From NCBI GenBank assembly GCA_964565865.1, contig CAZMGM010000007.1:1-64000 (forward strand): a stretch of DNA of 64,000 nucleotides, given 5' to 3'. This DNA comes from CBDAPI01 sp964565865 (GTDB lineage Bacteria; Acidobacteriota; UBA6911; RPQK01; CBDAPI01). Below, in pieces: positions 35,775 through 44,023 of this stretch. A program made the position numbers and the translations under genes. Every line of letters starts with the position of its first letter. Position 1 is the first letter of the stretch. Under the pieces are notes generated by a model. The model was given only the letters and a program-made list of their open reading frames with translations. It was not told the DNA's origin and did not search any database.

Positions 35775-36815
35775 TTATCCATCCCACTCATCATTGACCC
35801 GCTCCAGTGCTGCGGCGTGACCCACGTCGAGCCAGTATTCATGGATCGGAAACACAAACACTGGTTTTCCCTGCGCCTTGCCGTTTTTCAGCAGAACAGG
35901 CATATCAAAACACTTGTCGGGTGGCAGTAGCTCCAGCATGTGAGGTTCCAGGACGTACACCCCGGCAATGATCTGATGAGACACCACCGGTTTTTCCCGC
36001 ATGGACAGCAACCGGTAGTCCCGTGATGTAATAACCCCGTAGGGAATCTGTGTTTCCTCTTCACGGACGCAAAGGGTGGCCGAGGCCTTGTGTTCCTGGT
36101 GGAAAAACAGCAGATTGGCAAAATCAACACGGGTCAGCACATCCCCATTAATCACCAGAATGGGATGGCTCGGAGGTTTCGGGAGCAGGGTCAGGGCCCC
36201 GGCGGTACCCAGGGGCTGGTCTTCTACAAGATAATGGATCTTGACGCCCCAGCGATCCCCGTTGCCAAAATGCCCGGTAATCTGCTCCTTGAGGTAATTC
36301 ACGGAGATAAAGAATTTCCGAAAGCCCGCGTTTATGCATTGTTTCAGGATGATTTCCAGAATCGGTTTCCCCCCCACAGGCAGCATCGGTTTCGGACAGT
36401 TCTCCGTATCCGGGCGCAGGCGTTTTCCCTGCCCACCGGCCATCAGTACTACCCAGTTCGAAAGCATTTTACCGGGCAGCAGCTCTCTCTGGATAAACAG
36501 CCTCACTATGCGGCCTTTAGAGTCCAGTCCCGGGATCTGGTGCAGCAATTGATCCCGCATCATCATTTCCACTTTCTGGTCGGAACTGTCCGCCGGTAGC
36601 TTGTTGAACTTTCGATTCATGATGTTTTCAGACGGGCTCTCCAGGGTCTCGCCCTTCAATAACCCCCGGCGGACATCCCCGTCCGTTACCGTGCCCAGCA
36701 GACGTTGCTCAGCATCCACCACGAGGGCAATCTGGACAGAGCCCTGGTCGATCACGCGAATCGCCTCCCGAACCGTTGCGGCCGGTTGCAGAAACAGTGA
36801 AGTGAGGTCTGTCAT
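35775..36815 (-). CDS. ptmE: CBS-domain sugar-nucleotidyltransferase (PtmE-like)
   Basis: 346 residues. Two CBS repeats form the N-terminus (1-115: LVVDAEQRLLGTVTDGDVRR is typical), then a nucleotidyltransferase domain with WVVLMAGGQGKRLRP (about 121), PKPMLPVGGKPILE and DVLTRVD. In Campylobacter the CBS-nucleotidyltransferase PtmE makes the GDP-amino sugar that starts the legionaminic-acid route. The gene starts at an ATG with a clear GGAGG site, 3 bases from the next Gfo gene. The CBS pair suggests allosteric control. Confidence 0.88.
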   Translation of the reverse strand: MTDLTSLFLQPAATVREAIRVIDQGSVQIALVVDAEQRLLGTVTDGDVRRGLLKGETLESPSENIMNRKFNKLPADSSDQKVEMMMRDQLLHQIPGLDSKGRIVRLFIQRELLPGKMLSNWVVLMAGGQGKRLRPDTENCPKPMLPVGGKPILEIILKQCINAGFRKFFISVNYLKEQITGHFGNGDRWGVKIHYLVEDQPLGTAGALTLLPKPPSHPILVINGDVLTRVDFANLLFFHQEHKASATLCVREEETQIPYGVITSRDYRLLSMREKPVVSHQIIAGVYVLEPHMLELLPPDKCFDMPVLLKNGKAQGKPVFVFPIHEYWLDVGHAAALERVNDEWDG

Positions 36816-36818
36816 TTG

Positions 36819-37754
36819 TCAGTAACCTCCCATCTGTGAGTAGAGTTCAGCGTAACGCACTTGTTGAGGGAGGAAGCAGAAACGCGAAGCCTCTTCAGTG
36901 AGAAAGGCCCTGGTCTGCCGGTAAAGGCCGGGCTTGAACCCCTTGTCCAGGGTACTTTCGATCTCCATGGGTTCAATCTGAACAGAACCAAGATGCATCA
37001 CCTGGAGCTGTTCCATCGGCCGGAAGATCAAACGTCGCTTGCGGGTTAGGATCTCAATGCCCCAGCGACCCGGGGATTCCCAGTCGGCCAGGTAGGAAAA
37101 CATCACCCCACGGTCTGTGACACCGGCTCCGCAGAAGCGAGCGGCGGCGGGATGCCAGTTCAGTGATCCGGCATGCCAGTACTTCCAATCCGCCGGCACC
37201 CCGCAGAGGTAGAAAACCAGGTCCACTACGTGAGTCGAGTTGCCGAGGAACCAGCGTTCCTTCACGCTAGGAGCCTTTGGCAGATCGCGGATTTTATGGG
37301 ACCACTCGGTGAATTCGAACTGGACGCTGGTCACACCGCCGTCATCTGCTATTAGTTCCTCGGCCTTGAGAGTGGATGCATAAAATCGGCGGTTGTAGGC
37401 CAACCATACGTCGACATCATTCCGAGTCGCAACTTCATGTAATTGCCGGATCTCTTCGATATTCACTCCACCCGGTTTTTCAAGCAGAATATGTCTAGTG
37501 CCAGCTTCTATCAGAGCAGTTGCCGTTTTAGCCAGCTGCCTTACCCCTACAGCGACGATGGCGGTTTCGGGAGCAGACGCTTGCTGCAATGCCACTCCAA
37601 CACCTCCGGTTCTTGGGGTAATCCCAGTGGCCTGGTCAAACGTAATAGCTGAAGCTTCACCACGGCCGATCACCTCAAACGAGGTGTCCAGTGCCTGGAG
37701 CACTTTCGCGTAGTCCTGCGCCATCGGTCCGGCACCTATCAGCCAAAGATCCAT
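36819..37754 (-). CDS. Gfo/Idh/MocA oxidoreductase
   Basis: 311 residues. The first strand LWLIGAGPMAQDYAKVL is followed by an ILLEKPGGVNIEE EKP motif at about 92 and LAYNRRFYAST at about 120. It is the second of three free-standing Gfo-type genes in the nonulosonate block. The stop codon is 3 bases before the PtmE-like start, so it follows PtmE's partner layout. The substrate is a nucleotide- or free amino sugar by context; no more specific assignment can be made. Confidence 0.82.
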   Translation of the reverse strand: MDLWLIGAGPMAQDYAKVLQALDTSFEVIGRGEASAITFDQATGITPRTGGVGVALQQASAPETAIVAVGVRQLAKTATALIEAGTRHILLEKPGGVNIEEIRQLHEVATRNDVDVWLAYNRRFYASTLKAEELIADDGGVTSVQFEFTEWSHKIRDLPKAPSVKERWFLGNSTHVVDLVFYLCGVPADWKYWHAGSLNWHPAAARFCGAGVTDRGVMFSYLADWESPGRWGIEILTRKRRLIFRPMEQLQVMHLGSVQIEPMEIESTLDKGFKPGLYRQTRAFLTEEASRFCFLPQQVRYAELYSQMGGY

Positions 37755-37757
37755 GAT

Positions 37758-38714
37758 TTAGGTAATGGGAACAAGGTTGTCATGCCGGACATGGGATATG
37801 TTCCAGTGATCCAGCATGGCCTTTAGAAAGATCCGGTGAATCCGGCATGATTCCGCTAGGGTCGGAAGATTGCATCGCCCAGTTCCCTGAATTGCCTTGA
37901 CCAAGCGCGCGGTTATTTCGCTCTGATTTTCGAGTTTTCCCCGTATAACAGATCCGCCCGGCCCGGTGGCAATGCCTCCGGCTTCGTCAATGAGCCATTC
38001 TCCTTCCGCGGTTTCCACACGCAGCCGGAAGGCCTCGCCTCCAGTGCGGGACTCCAGCACCAGTTCGCTGCCGCCAGAGAAGGTCGCTTTCAGGATGCCG
38101 GTAACTTCGAAAAACCCAGGTCGCTTGCTTTCAAACCATGTGGGATTCAGCTCCGAGACGTCCAGGGATACCAGGTCCTGCCCGGTCCACCAGGAAACCA
38201 GGTCAAGGAAGTGAACGCTGTTACAGGCCAGGCCCCAGAAGCTATTGCCAACGCAAACCCGCAGAGGCTGAGCTTTCTGCAGGACTTCGCCAAGTTGCCG
38301 GTGCCAGGGCATCATGTGCCGAGATGTGTTGACCCAAGCGCCGTCTGAACTTCCCGTGAGCGTCAATAAATCATCCAAATCGTTCACGCTTTGCGTCAGC
38401 ACCTTTTCCAGAACCCAGAAGCGCACATTCCATTGAGATGCAATTTCTCGCACCACCTTTGCCCGGACATCGGCATTAGTCGCAACAATCGCAAGATCTA
38501 TGCATTGTGGAATGTCCTTTGGTATTTGATTAACCGATACTTTATGAGGGCATGTTGGCCCGGCAGCTTCGTTCCAGCGTCTTCTGGCAGTTTCAAGGGC
38601 CTGTTCTGAAATATCCTGAACGTTGATATCCAGTTCAACTTCATAGCCCGCAAGCCCCTGTAAGTAGCGTGAGCCGAGGTTGCCTGCGCCAGCGATAAGA
38701 ATCTTGTAGCTCAT
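37758..38714 (-). CDS. Gfo/Idh/MocA-type oxidoreductase, divergent
   Basis: 318 residues. KILIAGAGNLGSRYLQGLAG is the Rossmann motif. VLEKVLTQSVNDL stands at the EKP position (EKV), an altered catalytic motif. The middle shows WVNTSRHMMPWHRQLGEVL and NSVHFLDLVSWWTG. It lies 4 bases upstream of the previous Gfo gene. The changed EKP motif may mean a different reaction or a non-catalytic partner. Confidence 0.75.
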   Translation of the reverse strand: MSYKILIAGAGNLGSRYLQGLAGYEVELDINVQDISEQALETARRRWNEAAGPTCPHKVSVNQIPKDIPQCIDLAIVATNADVRAKVVREIASQWNVRFWVLEKVLTQSVNDLDDLLTLTGSSDGAWVNTSRHMMPWHRQLGEVLQKAQPLRVCVGNSFWGLACNSVHFLDLVSWWTGQDLVSLDVSELNPTWFESKRPGFFEVTGILKATFSGGSELVLESRTGGEAFRLRVETAEGEWLIDEAGGIATGPGGSVIRGKLENQSEITARLVKAIQGTGRCNLPTLAESCRIHRIFLKAMLDHWNISHVRHDNLVPIT

Positions 38715-38965
38715 AGTTGACCCTTACTAATTTCATAGTCTTCAGTGCATCTTTCAGTCTTGGCAACATTGACGGCACACCTTCCATTAAATTGCTCGCT
38801 TCCTCCCCTTGCAAGGGCAAGCCCAATTTGAACACTATGTCCCAGGCTTGCCCTGTTAAGACGTCGAGATTTCTGGAACCATTAGTCTTAAACGATACCT
38901 GCTCCAACGGAAGCATGTCACAGCGTTTTTCCTACGTAGTAACTTTCACCGCCCAACCGTATTGG

Positions 38966-40105
38966 TCATACTTGATCAAGTTCAAGATACCTGTTTAGAA
39001 ACACGCAAAGATCTCGGTTGGCCAAAGTTGATTTAATGGAATCGAGATCTTCCTTACTTGCTCTCAAAAGACCACCCATCCTTTTTCGCTGATATGTTTC
39101 TCTATTGAACGTATGTAAAAGTATCCTCATCATATTAGACACGCCCCAATATAGATATCGGTTGCGCAATACAGGTATTTGCCGCAGAAGTCGGGGCATA
39201 AACGGAAATTCCACCCTCACTCTCTCAATTAATCGATCTCTTGAAATGGCAAATAATTCACTTATCATTTCTTTCTCGTCTTTATCGTTTTCAGTGGAGC
39301 TACTTGAAATCAGTTGGATGAGTTTCCTAATGTCATATGAATGTGACCCAGTTAGTATTTTCTCAAAAATATCGTAATTCCCGGTACCCGCACTTGTGTC
39401 TTTCTGCCTAATGTATGAGACCAATCTTTCGTCAATATGTACCGATCCGAAACATAACATGCGCAAGTGAAAAAACAGCTCGACATTATTCAATGAATAA
39501 AAGTTTATTTTGGAACACTCACTGGCCGCAATACTCAGCTGCTTTGTCCTAAATGCCGAATAATAAGTAACGGTGAATGGCGTTAGTCCGCTGACTACTC
39601 TAGATCGTGGGTTATTCTGATCGATACTTCGGGGCGCATAGCCACCCGTGTTAGGAAATAAAAAAGAAGGAGTTCCAATTAGTTGTCTGGGTGCATCGGT
39701 CTGCGTTTTGGTCAAATGGAACCAACCGATTCGGCCAGAAGCTCCAACATGATCAATATTGTGTTTTAGAAAAGTTATGTTTTCCTCGATACTGGAAGGT
39801 AGCAAAAAATCATCGTTGTCAGAGAACATTACAAATTCTGTTTTCACACGTGATAATGCGTTCTCTAGTTTCTTATAGTAACAACTGAAATCATTGTCCT
39901 CGTAAAGTTCATGCTGGTAGCTTATGTTTGGGAAAGTGTCCTTGTTTGACAGCAAATTGACGACGGTTTGATTCGGCTGGCCATCTGCGATGTAAACATG
40001 AAACGGGAGGCAGATTCTGTTGGCATGCCACAACCAACGAAGCGTGTGTAGATGCCTTCCTTTAGTTGTAAGCAGGATTGTCAAATCATCGTTGATTATT
40101 GTCAT
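38966..40105 (-). CDS. GT-A glycosyltransferase (TIGR00180-like)
   Basis: About 379 residues. TILLTTKGRHLHTLRWLWHA, IADGQPNQTVVNLL and EFVMFSDNDDFLLPSSIEEN give a GT-A fold with a DxD-like motif (DNDD). The C-terminal half has no clear domain. The region is visibly AT-richer than neighbours, with many AAT, ATT and AGA codons, which suggests recent arrival. The ATG at 40105 is chosen; the frame extends to a TTG at 40150. Probably adds a sugar of this locus. Confidence 0.75.
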   Translation of the reverse strand: MTIINDDLTILLTTKGRHLHTLRWLWHANRICLPFHVYIADGQPNQTVVNLLSNKDTFPNISYQHELYEDNDFSCYYKKLENALSRVKTEFVMFSDNDDFLLPSSIEENITFLKHNIDHVGASGRIGWFHLTKTQTDAPRQLIGTPSFLFPNTGGYAPRSIDQNNPRSRVVSGLTPFTVTYYSAFRTKQLSIAASECSKINFYSLNNVELFFHLRMLCFGSVHIDERLVSYIRQKDTSAGTGNYDIFEKILTGSHSYDIRKLIQLISSSSTENDKDEKEMISELFAISRDRLIERVRVEFPFMPRLLRQIPVLRNRYLYWGVSNMMRILLHTFNRETYQRKRMGGLLRASKEDLDSIKSTLANRDLCVFLNRYLELDQV

Positions 40106-40485
40106 TACATTAGATATGCAAGTTATTCCTCCACACTCTTTTGCGTCCAACTACCAAGAACTGCAGTTCAATGTTTAGGTAATTCATTAGTATCTAAGCG
40201 TGTCGGAATGACAAGGAAAAGAGGACCCGGTGTGATCATGCAAAATTGAACCACGCTGTTTGAAGCAGCTCTCCGAAGAGGGGTCGACACCGGGAGTAAC
40301 GAGAATGACTCTGCTTGGTGTGTGCTATTACTCTAGTGGGAAGATTCTCGCGGAATACGCTCGAAGAGACGCCTCTTGGTGTTGTTCTCGTACGCCTAGA
40401 ATTCGGTGAGAGATCTACTTCAAGAGAGTTGCAATCCTTAATGAAATTGGGCTAGGCCCAACTGTGCAGTTATTGTTGATTTGTA
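40106..40485. other. intergenic region with a short inverted repeat
   Basis: About 380 bases in AT-rich sequence. The palindrome TTGGGC-TAG-GCCCAA (40447-40461) is followed on the minus strand by a short T-rich run, so it may be a weak terminator after the SDR gene at 40486. Nothing else was recognised. Confidence 0.35.
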
Positions 40486-41436
40486 CTAGTCGGAGCTGTG
40501 AGCAACCCCCGAAAGCGAAAGCAAATCGAGCGTTGCACAGACTTGGTCCTTGATGCCGCTACTGAAGCGGAAACCCTCGCTATTGAACCTGGCATTGGAA
40601 ACCTCATAAGACAACTGATTCATAATCTTGGAGTCAACAAGCTCAACTTCAATGGATGGTACCCTCTGGCGGATAATGTGGAGTATTTGCCTAACACTCA
40701 GGTTTTCCGTGACTATATTGTAAATCTTATTAGCAAACAAACGCCGGGAAATGACAAAGCAAATTGCAGAGACGGCATCATTTAGATCAAGATAAGGTCT
40801 TTTCTGGTCAAGTGCAGTTCTCCATACCGTCAGCGGTTGGCCCATTACAGCTTGCCAGCAAAATTTATTGACTGCTGTGTGGAAACGCATTCCAGGCNNN
40901 NNNNNNNATATGGTGCCAAAGCGACAAATCGTAAAACGTAGTCCTGCATCCGATCCCAACTCCTGCAATAGACTTTCCTCTTTCAATTTGACAAGGGCAT
41001 ACGGGCTCTGGGCTCTTAGTTGCGACGGCGCACAATCTTCGGTTACAACCCCATCTTGGGTACCGTAAACACTCGTCGTGGAGGCAAAGATCAACGGGCA
41101 GCCCAGTCTAGCGCAGGCCTGAGCGATCCCGGTTGTCCCTCCTAGGTTTACGCGCTTCACCTCCTCCAGTCTCCCTATGCTGTTTTCGGCGTCAGTCAGG
41201 GCTGCAAGATGCACGGCGCAATCAGCCTTTTCCAGGATCGATTCCAGGTTAAGCTGAAGCACATCACCCTCCAAAAAGACATAATTCCCACGGTTCGGGA
41301 GGTCAAATAAAGAGCAATAACGCTGTGTTGACAGATTATCAACCATGAGGATCTCTACGTCGCTACAGACAGTCGGGAGTTGACGAATCAGCTTCGATCC
41401 GATATGGCCAAGCGCACCTGTAACCACAATCTTCAT
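40486..41436 (-). CDS. NAD-dependent epimerase/dehydratase (extended SDR)
   Basis: About 316 residues. IVVTGALGHIGSKLIRQL gives the cofactor site, IFASTTSVYG the catalytic serine region, and YALVKLKEE the YxxxK. The ICRFGTIXXXXPGMRFHTAVNKF stretch carries an assembly gap (40898-40907, about four residues) and is otherwise in frame. Typical of nucleotide-sugar epimerases; it lies 4 bases after a second SDR gene, with an aminotransferase and C-methyltransferase upstream. Probably works in the same deoxy-sugar pathway. Confidence 0.82.
   Translation of the reverse strand: MKIVVTGALGHIGSKLIRQLPTVCSDVEILMVDNLSTQRYCSLFDLPNRGNYVFLEGDVLQLNLESILEKADCAVHLAALTDAENSIGRLEEVKRVNLGGTTGIAQACARLGCPLIFASTTSVYGTQDGVVTEDCAPSQLRAQSPYALVKLKEESLLQELGSDAGLRFTICRFGTIXXXXPGMRFHTAVNKFCWQAVMGQPLTVWRTALDQKRPYLDLNDAVSAICFVISRRLFANKIYNIVTENLSVRQILHIIRQRVPSIEVELVDSKIMNQLSYEVSNARFNSEGFRFSSGIKDQVCATLDLLSLSGVAHSSD
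40898..40907. other. assembly gap of ten N inside an SDR gene
   Basis: Ten undetermined bases. Frames on both sides agree, and about four residues are missing between FGTI and PGMRFH. Confidence 0.99.
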
Positions 41437-41440
41437 TTCC

Positions 41441-42442
41441 TCACCTCAGATACTCGCCCAGACAGCTTTGATAGTAGTCACGGGTTGCTTCCAGCCCCAT
41501 CCTGAGATCTGTCCGTGGCTTCCAGTCGGCTAAGGTCGCCTTCAGCTTGGAGTTCGTGAAGATGGCGTCTCCGACTTCGAGAGTTCGCCTCGATTCTGGC
41601 CAATCCACCAATACAACTTCTCCCGCTCCGATGCACCGCACGGTGCACTCAGCAATCTCTCTAACACTGTGATGTCGATCCCCACAGGCCAGGAAGACCT
41701 CCCCGTTCGATTCAGCACTTTGTGAAATGCCAAGAAGCGCTGATACTGCATCATCAATGTACAGTACATTTCGGAGCTGTTCTCCATCACCATACACGGT
41801 TACTTTTTTCCCTTGGAGTGCGAGTCCTATGAAGTAATTATTAAACGTGAATTCTGCACTATGTATTGCCGCTCGCGGTCCAAAAACATTTGGCAGCCTG
41901 ACTACTGTTGCTGGAATCTGATAAGCCTTTGCATACAGCAATACGTATTTCTCAGAAACGCTCTTGTTCGCAGAGTAAATGTCGTAAGGGAATTCAGGAT
42001 GATTCTCATCAGCTGGTTTATAGATGAGTTTTCCAAACTGAGTTGTGGTGCCGACGTGTATTAACTTGGCTTCTGCTGCGAAACGTCGTACAGCTTCGAG
42101 AATATTCAAGACGCCCTTACTGTTGACATCGAGATCGACCCACGGATTCTTCATAGAAAATGGATGTGAAGTTGACGCAGCACAGCTAAAAATCACGTTT
42201 TTCCCATAAACACATTCCGAAAGGCCATCAAGGTTGAGTATGTCCCGTAATACCAGTTCGACTGAACCCTTGAAGTCTTTAATGTTGTAAAGATTCCCGC
42301 CGGAGCGAGTGTCTAGAGAGTCATAGATTGTGACTTCAGCTCCATGTTGTAGGCACACATGAGCCAGGTTACTACCTACAAACCCAAGACCTCCGGTAAT
42401 GAGGACTTTCTGACCCTGGAGATTAGGTGCGGAGTTTTTCAT
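41441..42442 (-). CDS. NAD-dependent epimerase/dehydratase (extended SDR)
   Basis: 333 residues. VLITGGLGFVGSNLAHVCLQ is the cofactor motif, IHVGTTTQFGKL the serine/threonine strand, YSANKSVSEKY the YxxxK, and VRLPNVFGPRAAIHSAEFTF the substrate-binding part. Family: nucleotide-sugar epimerase, dehydratase or reductase. Co-directional with the SDR gene at 40486, 4 bases apart. Together with the aminotransferase (42911) and C-methyltransferase (44020) it forms a four-gene deoxy-sugar set. Confidence 0.85.
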   Translation of the reverse strand: MKNSAPNLQGQKVLITGGLGFVGSNLAHVCLQHGAEVTIYDSLDTRSGGNLYNIKDFKGSVELVLRDILNLDGLSECVYGKNVIFSCAASTSHPFSMKNPWVDLDVNSKGVLNILEAVRRFAAEAKLIHVGTTTQFGKLIYKPADENHPEFPYDIYSANKSVSEKYVLLYAKAYQIPATVVRLPNVFGPRAAIHSAEFTFNNYFIGLALQGKKVTVYGDGEQLRNVLYIDDAVSALLGISQSAESNGEVFLACGDRHHSVREIAECTVRCIGAGEVVLVDWPESRRTLEVGDAIFTNSKLKATLADWKPRTDLRMGLEATRDYYQSCLGEYLR

Positions 42443-42910
42443 GCTTGACCTCCATTGTGAAACCTCCAGATCAATTGCCCATTCAAACTGACCAGAGCGC
42501 CAATAACTACCATGGTTAGTTGGTACGATCCTTGATGGAATGCTTCTTATCAGAAATGGCGTATGACAAGTGAAGGTGGCAAAGAGTTGTTTGTGCGATT
42601 AAGGTATCCACAGAACCGGGCACTTTAATTTAGTTTCACCTGAGTAAGAATAGAACAGATCGACAAAAGATCAGGAGGCTTTCGTCATTAGCTGGATCTG
42701 AAGAGCAGTAGGCAGGGGTTGGCCCAAGTGATCTGGTTTCTCGAAATGCTCTTGGGGGTAGCCTTGCTCAACCCCGAGAATCTTTGGCAGCTAAATGGAC
42801 TTCAAGAACTCTAGCTAGCGCGTTCTTGATATACCTTCTTGATCGGAAGGAGGGTCCCTTTTGGGGAACTTCGCTAAAGCCCTCATACACCCCCTTCCAA
42901 ATCGGACCTT
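42443..42910. other. intergenic region, nothing recognised
   Basis: About 470 bases between the SDR gene and the aminotransferase gene, slightly AT-rich. No RNA gene, repeat or ORF of protein-like composition was seen. Confidence 0.5.
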
Positions 42911-44023
42911 TCATCGACTGTAGCCTCTTATAATGTCAGCTACACGTTCAACCTCTTTCTTGCCTAATCCCGGATACAAAGGGAGTGACAGTATTTCCCG
43001 CGAAATGCGCTCTGTTTCACACAAGTCCCGGGCCTCTAAAGCCACGTAGGCACTCTGCCGATGGATCGGAGTCGGATAGTGAACATCCGCTCCGACGCCA
43101 TTTTGGTGGAGATGGTGAAGCAAGCCCTCTCGATCTGCTGACCGGACCACATATAGATGATAAACATGTTTAGTGTTATTGTGCCTTTTGGGTAGAATCA
43201 AGTTTGAATCCGACAACAGCGTGCTATACGCACCCGCCAATTCTACGCGTATCTGATTGTCACGATCGAGGTAGGCAAGTTTTACCCTGAGAACGGCAGC
43301 TTGGATTTCGTCCAGTCGACTATTCATTCCTCCAATCTGACTAACAAATCTCTCCTTCCAACCATATTGGCGTAGGAGTCGAAGGCGGGCGTCCAGAACG
43401 GGATCTTCTGTCACGACAGCCCCACCATCACCCAGGGCTCCAAGATTCTTGGTGGGATAGAAACTGAAACAACCAAGCTGGCCAAAGCAACCCACTCGCC
43501 TAAGGCCTACCTTGGCACCGTGTGCCTGTGCGCAATCCTCAATTACAACGAGCCCGTGCTTGTTGGCGAATTCACAAATTGATTCAATATCTGCAGGCGA
43601 ACCATACAGATGAACAGGTACAATCGCTTTCGTTCTTGCAGAAAGTGCATTAGAAAGCTTTTCAGGGTCAAGGGTATACCTATTTGGGTCAATGTCCACA
43701 AGAACCGGAACAGCACCAGCCAACTCGATTGCGGAGACCGTGGCACTAGCAGTATGCGAAACGGTTATGACCTCGTCGCCTTTACCAATCTTGCACGCTC
43801 TAAGGGCCAAATGTAGCGCCGCCGTACCACTACCAACACCGACGCCGTACTTAGCCCCAATGTAAGATGCAAACTCTTCTTCAAATGCCTGCACCTCCCT
43901 GTTCAGGATGTATCGGCCACTCTCTAGAACTCGACAGATGGACTTGTCTATCTCAACCCCGCGCATCCTATAATGAACTCCGGGATCAGCAAGTGGGATG
44001 AAATCGCTCCTCATATGTTTCAC
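42911..44023 (-). CDS. DegT/DnrJ/EryC1 sugar aminotransferase (FdtB-like)
   Basis: 370 residues, PLP-dependent. GSGTAALHLALRAC (phosphate contacts), VIEDCAQAHGA with the ring-stacking Asp163, and SFYPTKNLGALGDGGA with the PLP lysine Lys192 are all intact. Its N-terminal pattern (VLESGRYILNREVQAFEEEF) matches dTDP-3-amino- or 4-amino-sugar enzymes such as FdtB/DesV rather than LegC. The GTG at 44023 overlaps the methyltransferase stop (GTGA); an ATG 3 codons inside is an alternative. It aminates a keto-deoxy sugar. Confidence 0.87.
   Translation of the reverse strand: MKHMRSDFIPLADPGVHYRMRGVEIDKSICRVLESGRYILNREVQAFEEEFASYIGAKYGVGVGSGTAALHLALRACKIGKGDEVITVSHTASATVSAIELAGAVPVLVDIDPNRYTLDPEKLSNALSARTKAIVPVHLYGSPADIESICEFANKHGLVVIEDCAQAHGAKVGLRRVGCFGQLGCFSFYPTKNLGALGDGGAVVTEDPVLDARLRLLRQYGWKERFVSQIGGMNSRLDEIQAAVLRVKLAYLDRDNQIRVELAGAYSTLLSDSNLILPKRHNNTKHVYHLYVVRSADREGLLHHLHQNGVGADVHYPTPIHRQSAYVALEARDLCETERISREILSLPLYPGLGKKEVERVADIIRGYSR

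Noticed and set aside
38641..38916. 91-codon minus frame before the divergent Gfo gene
   Set aside because: It overlaps the Gfo start by 74 bases and matches no family I know; too weak to call.
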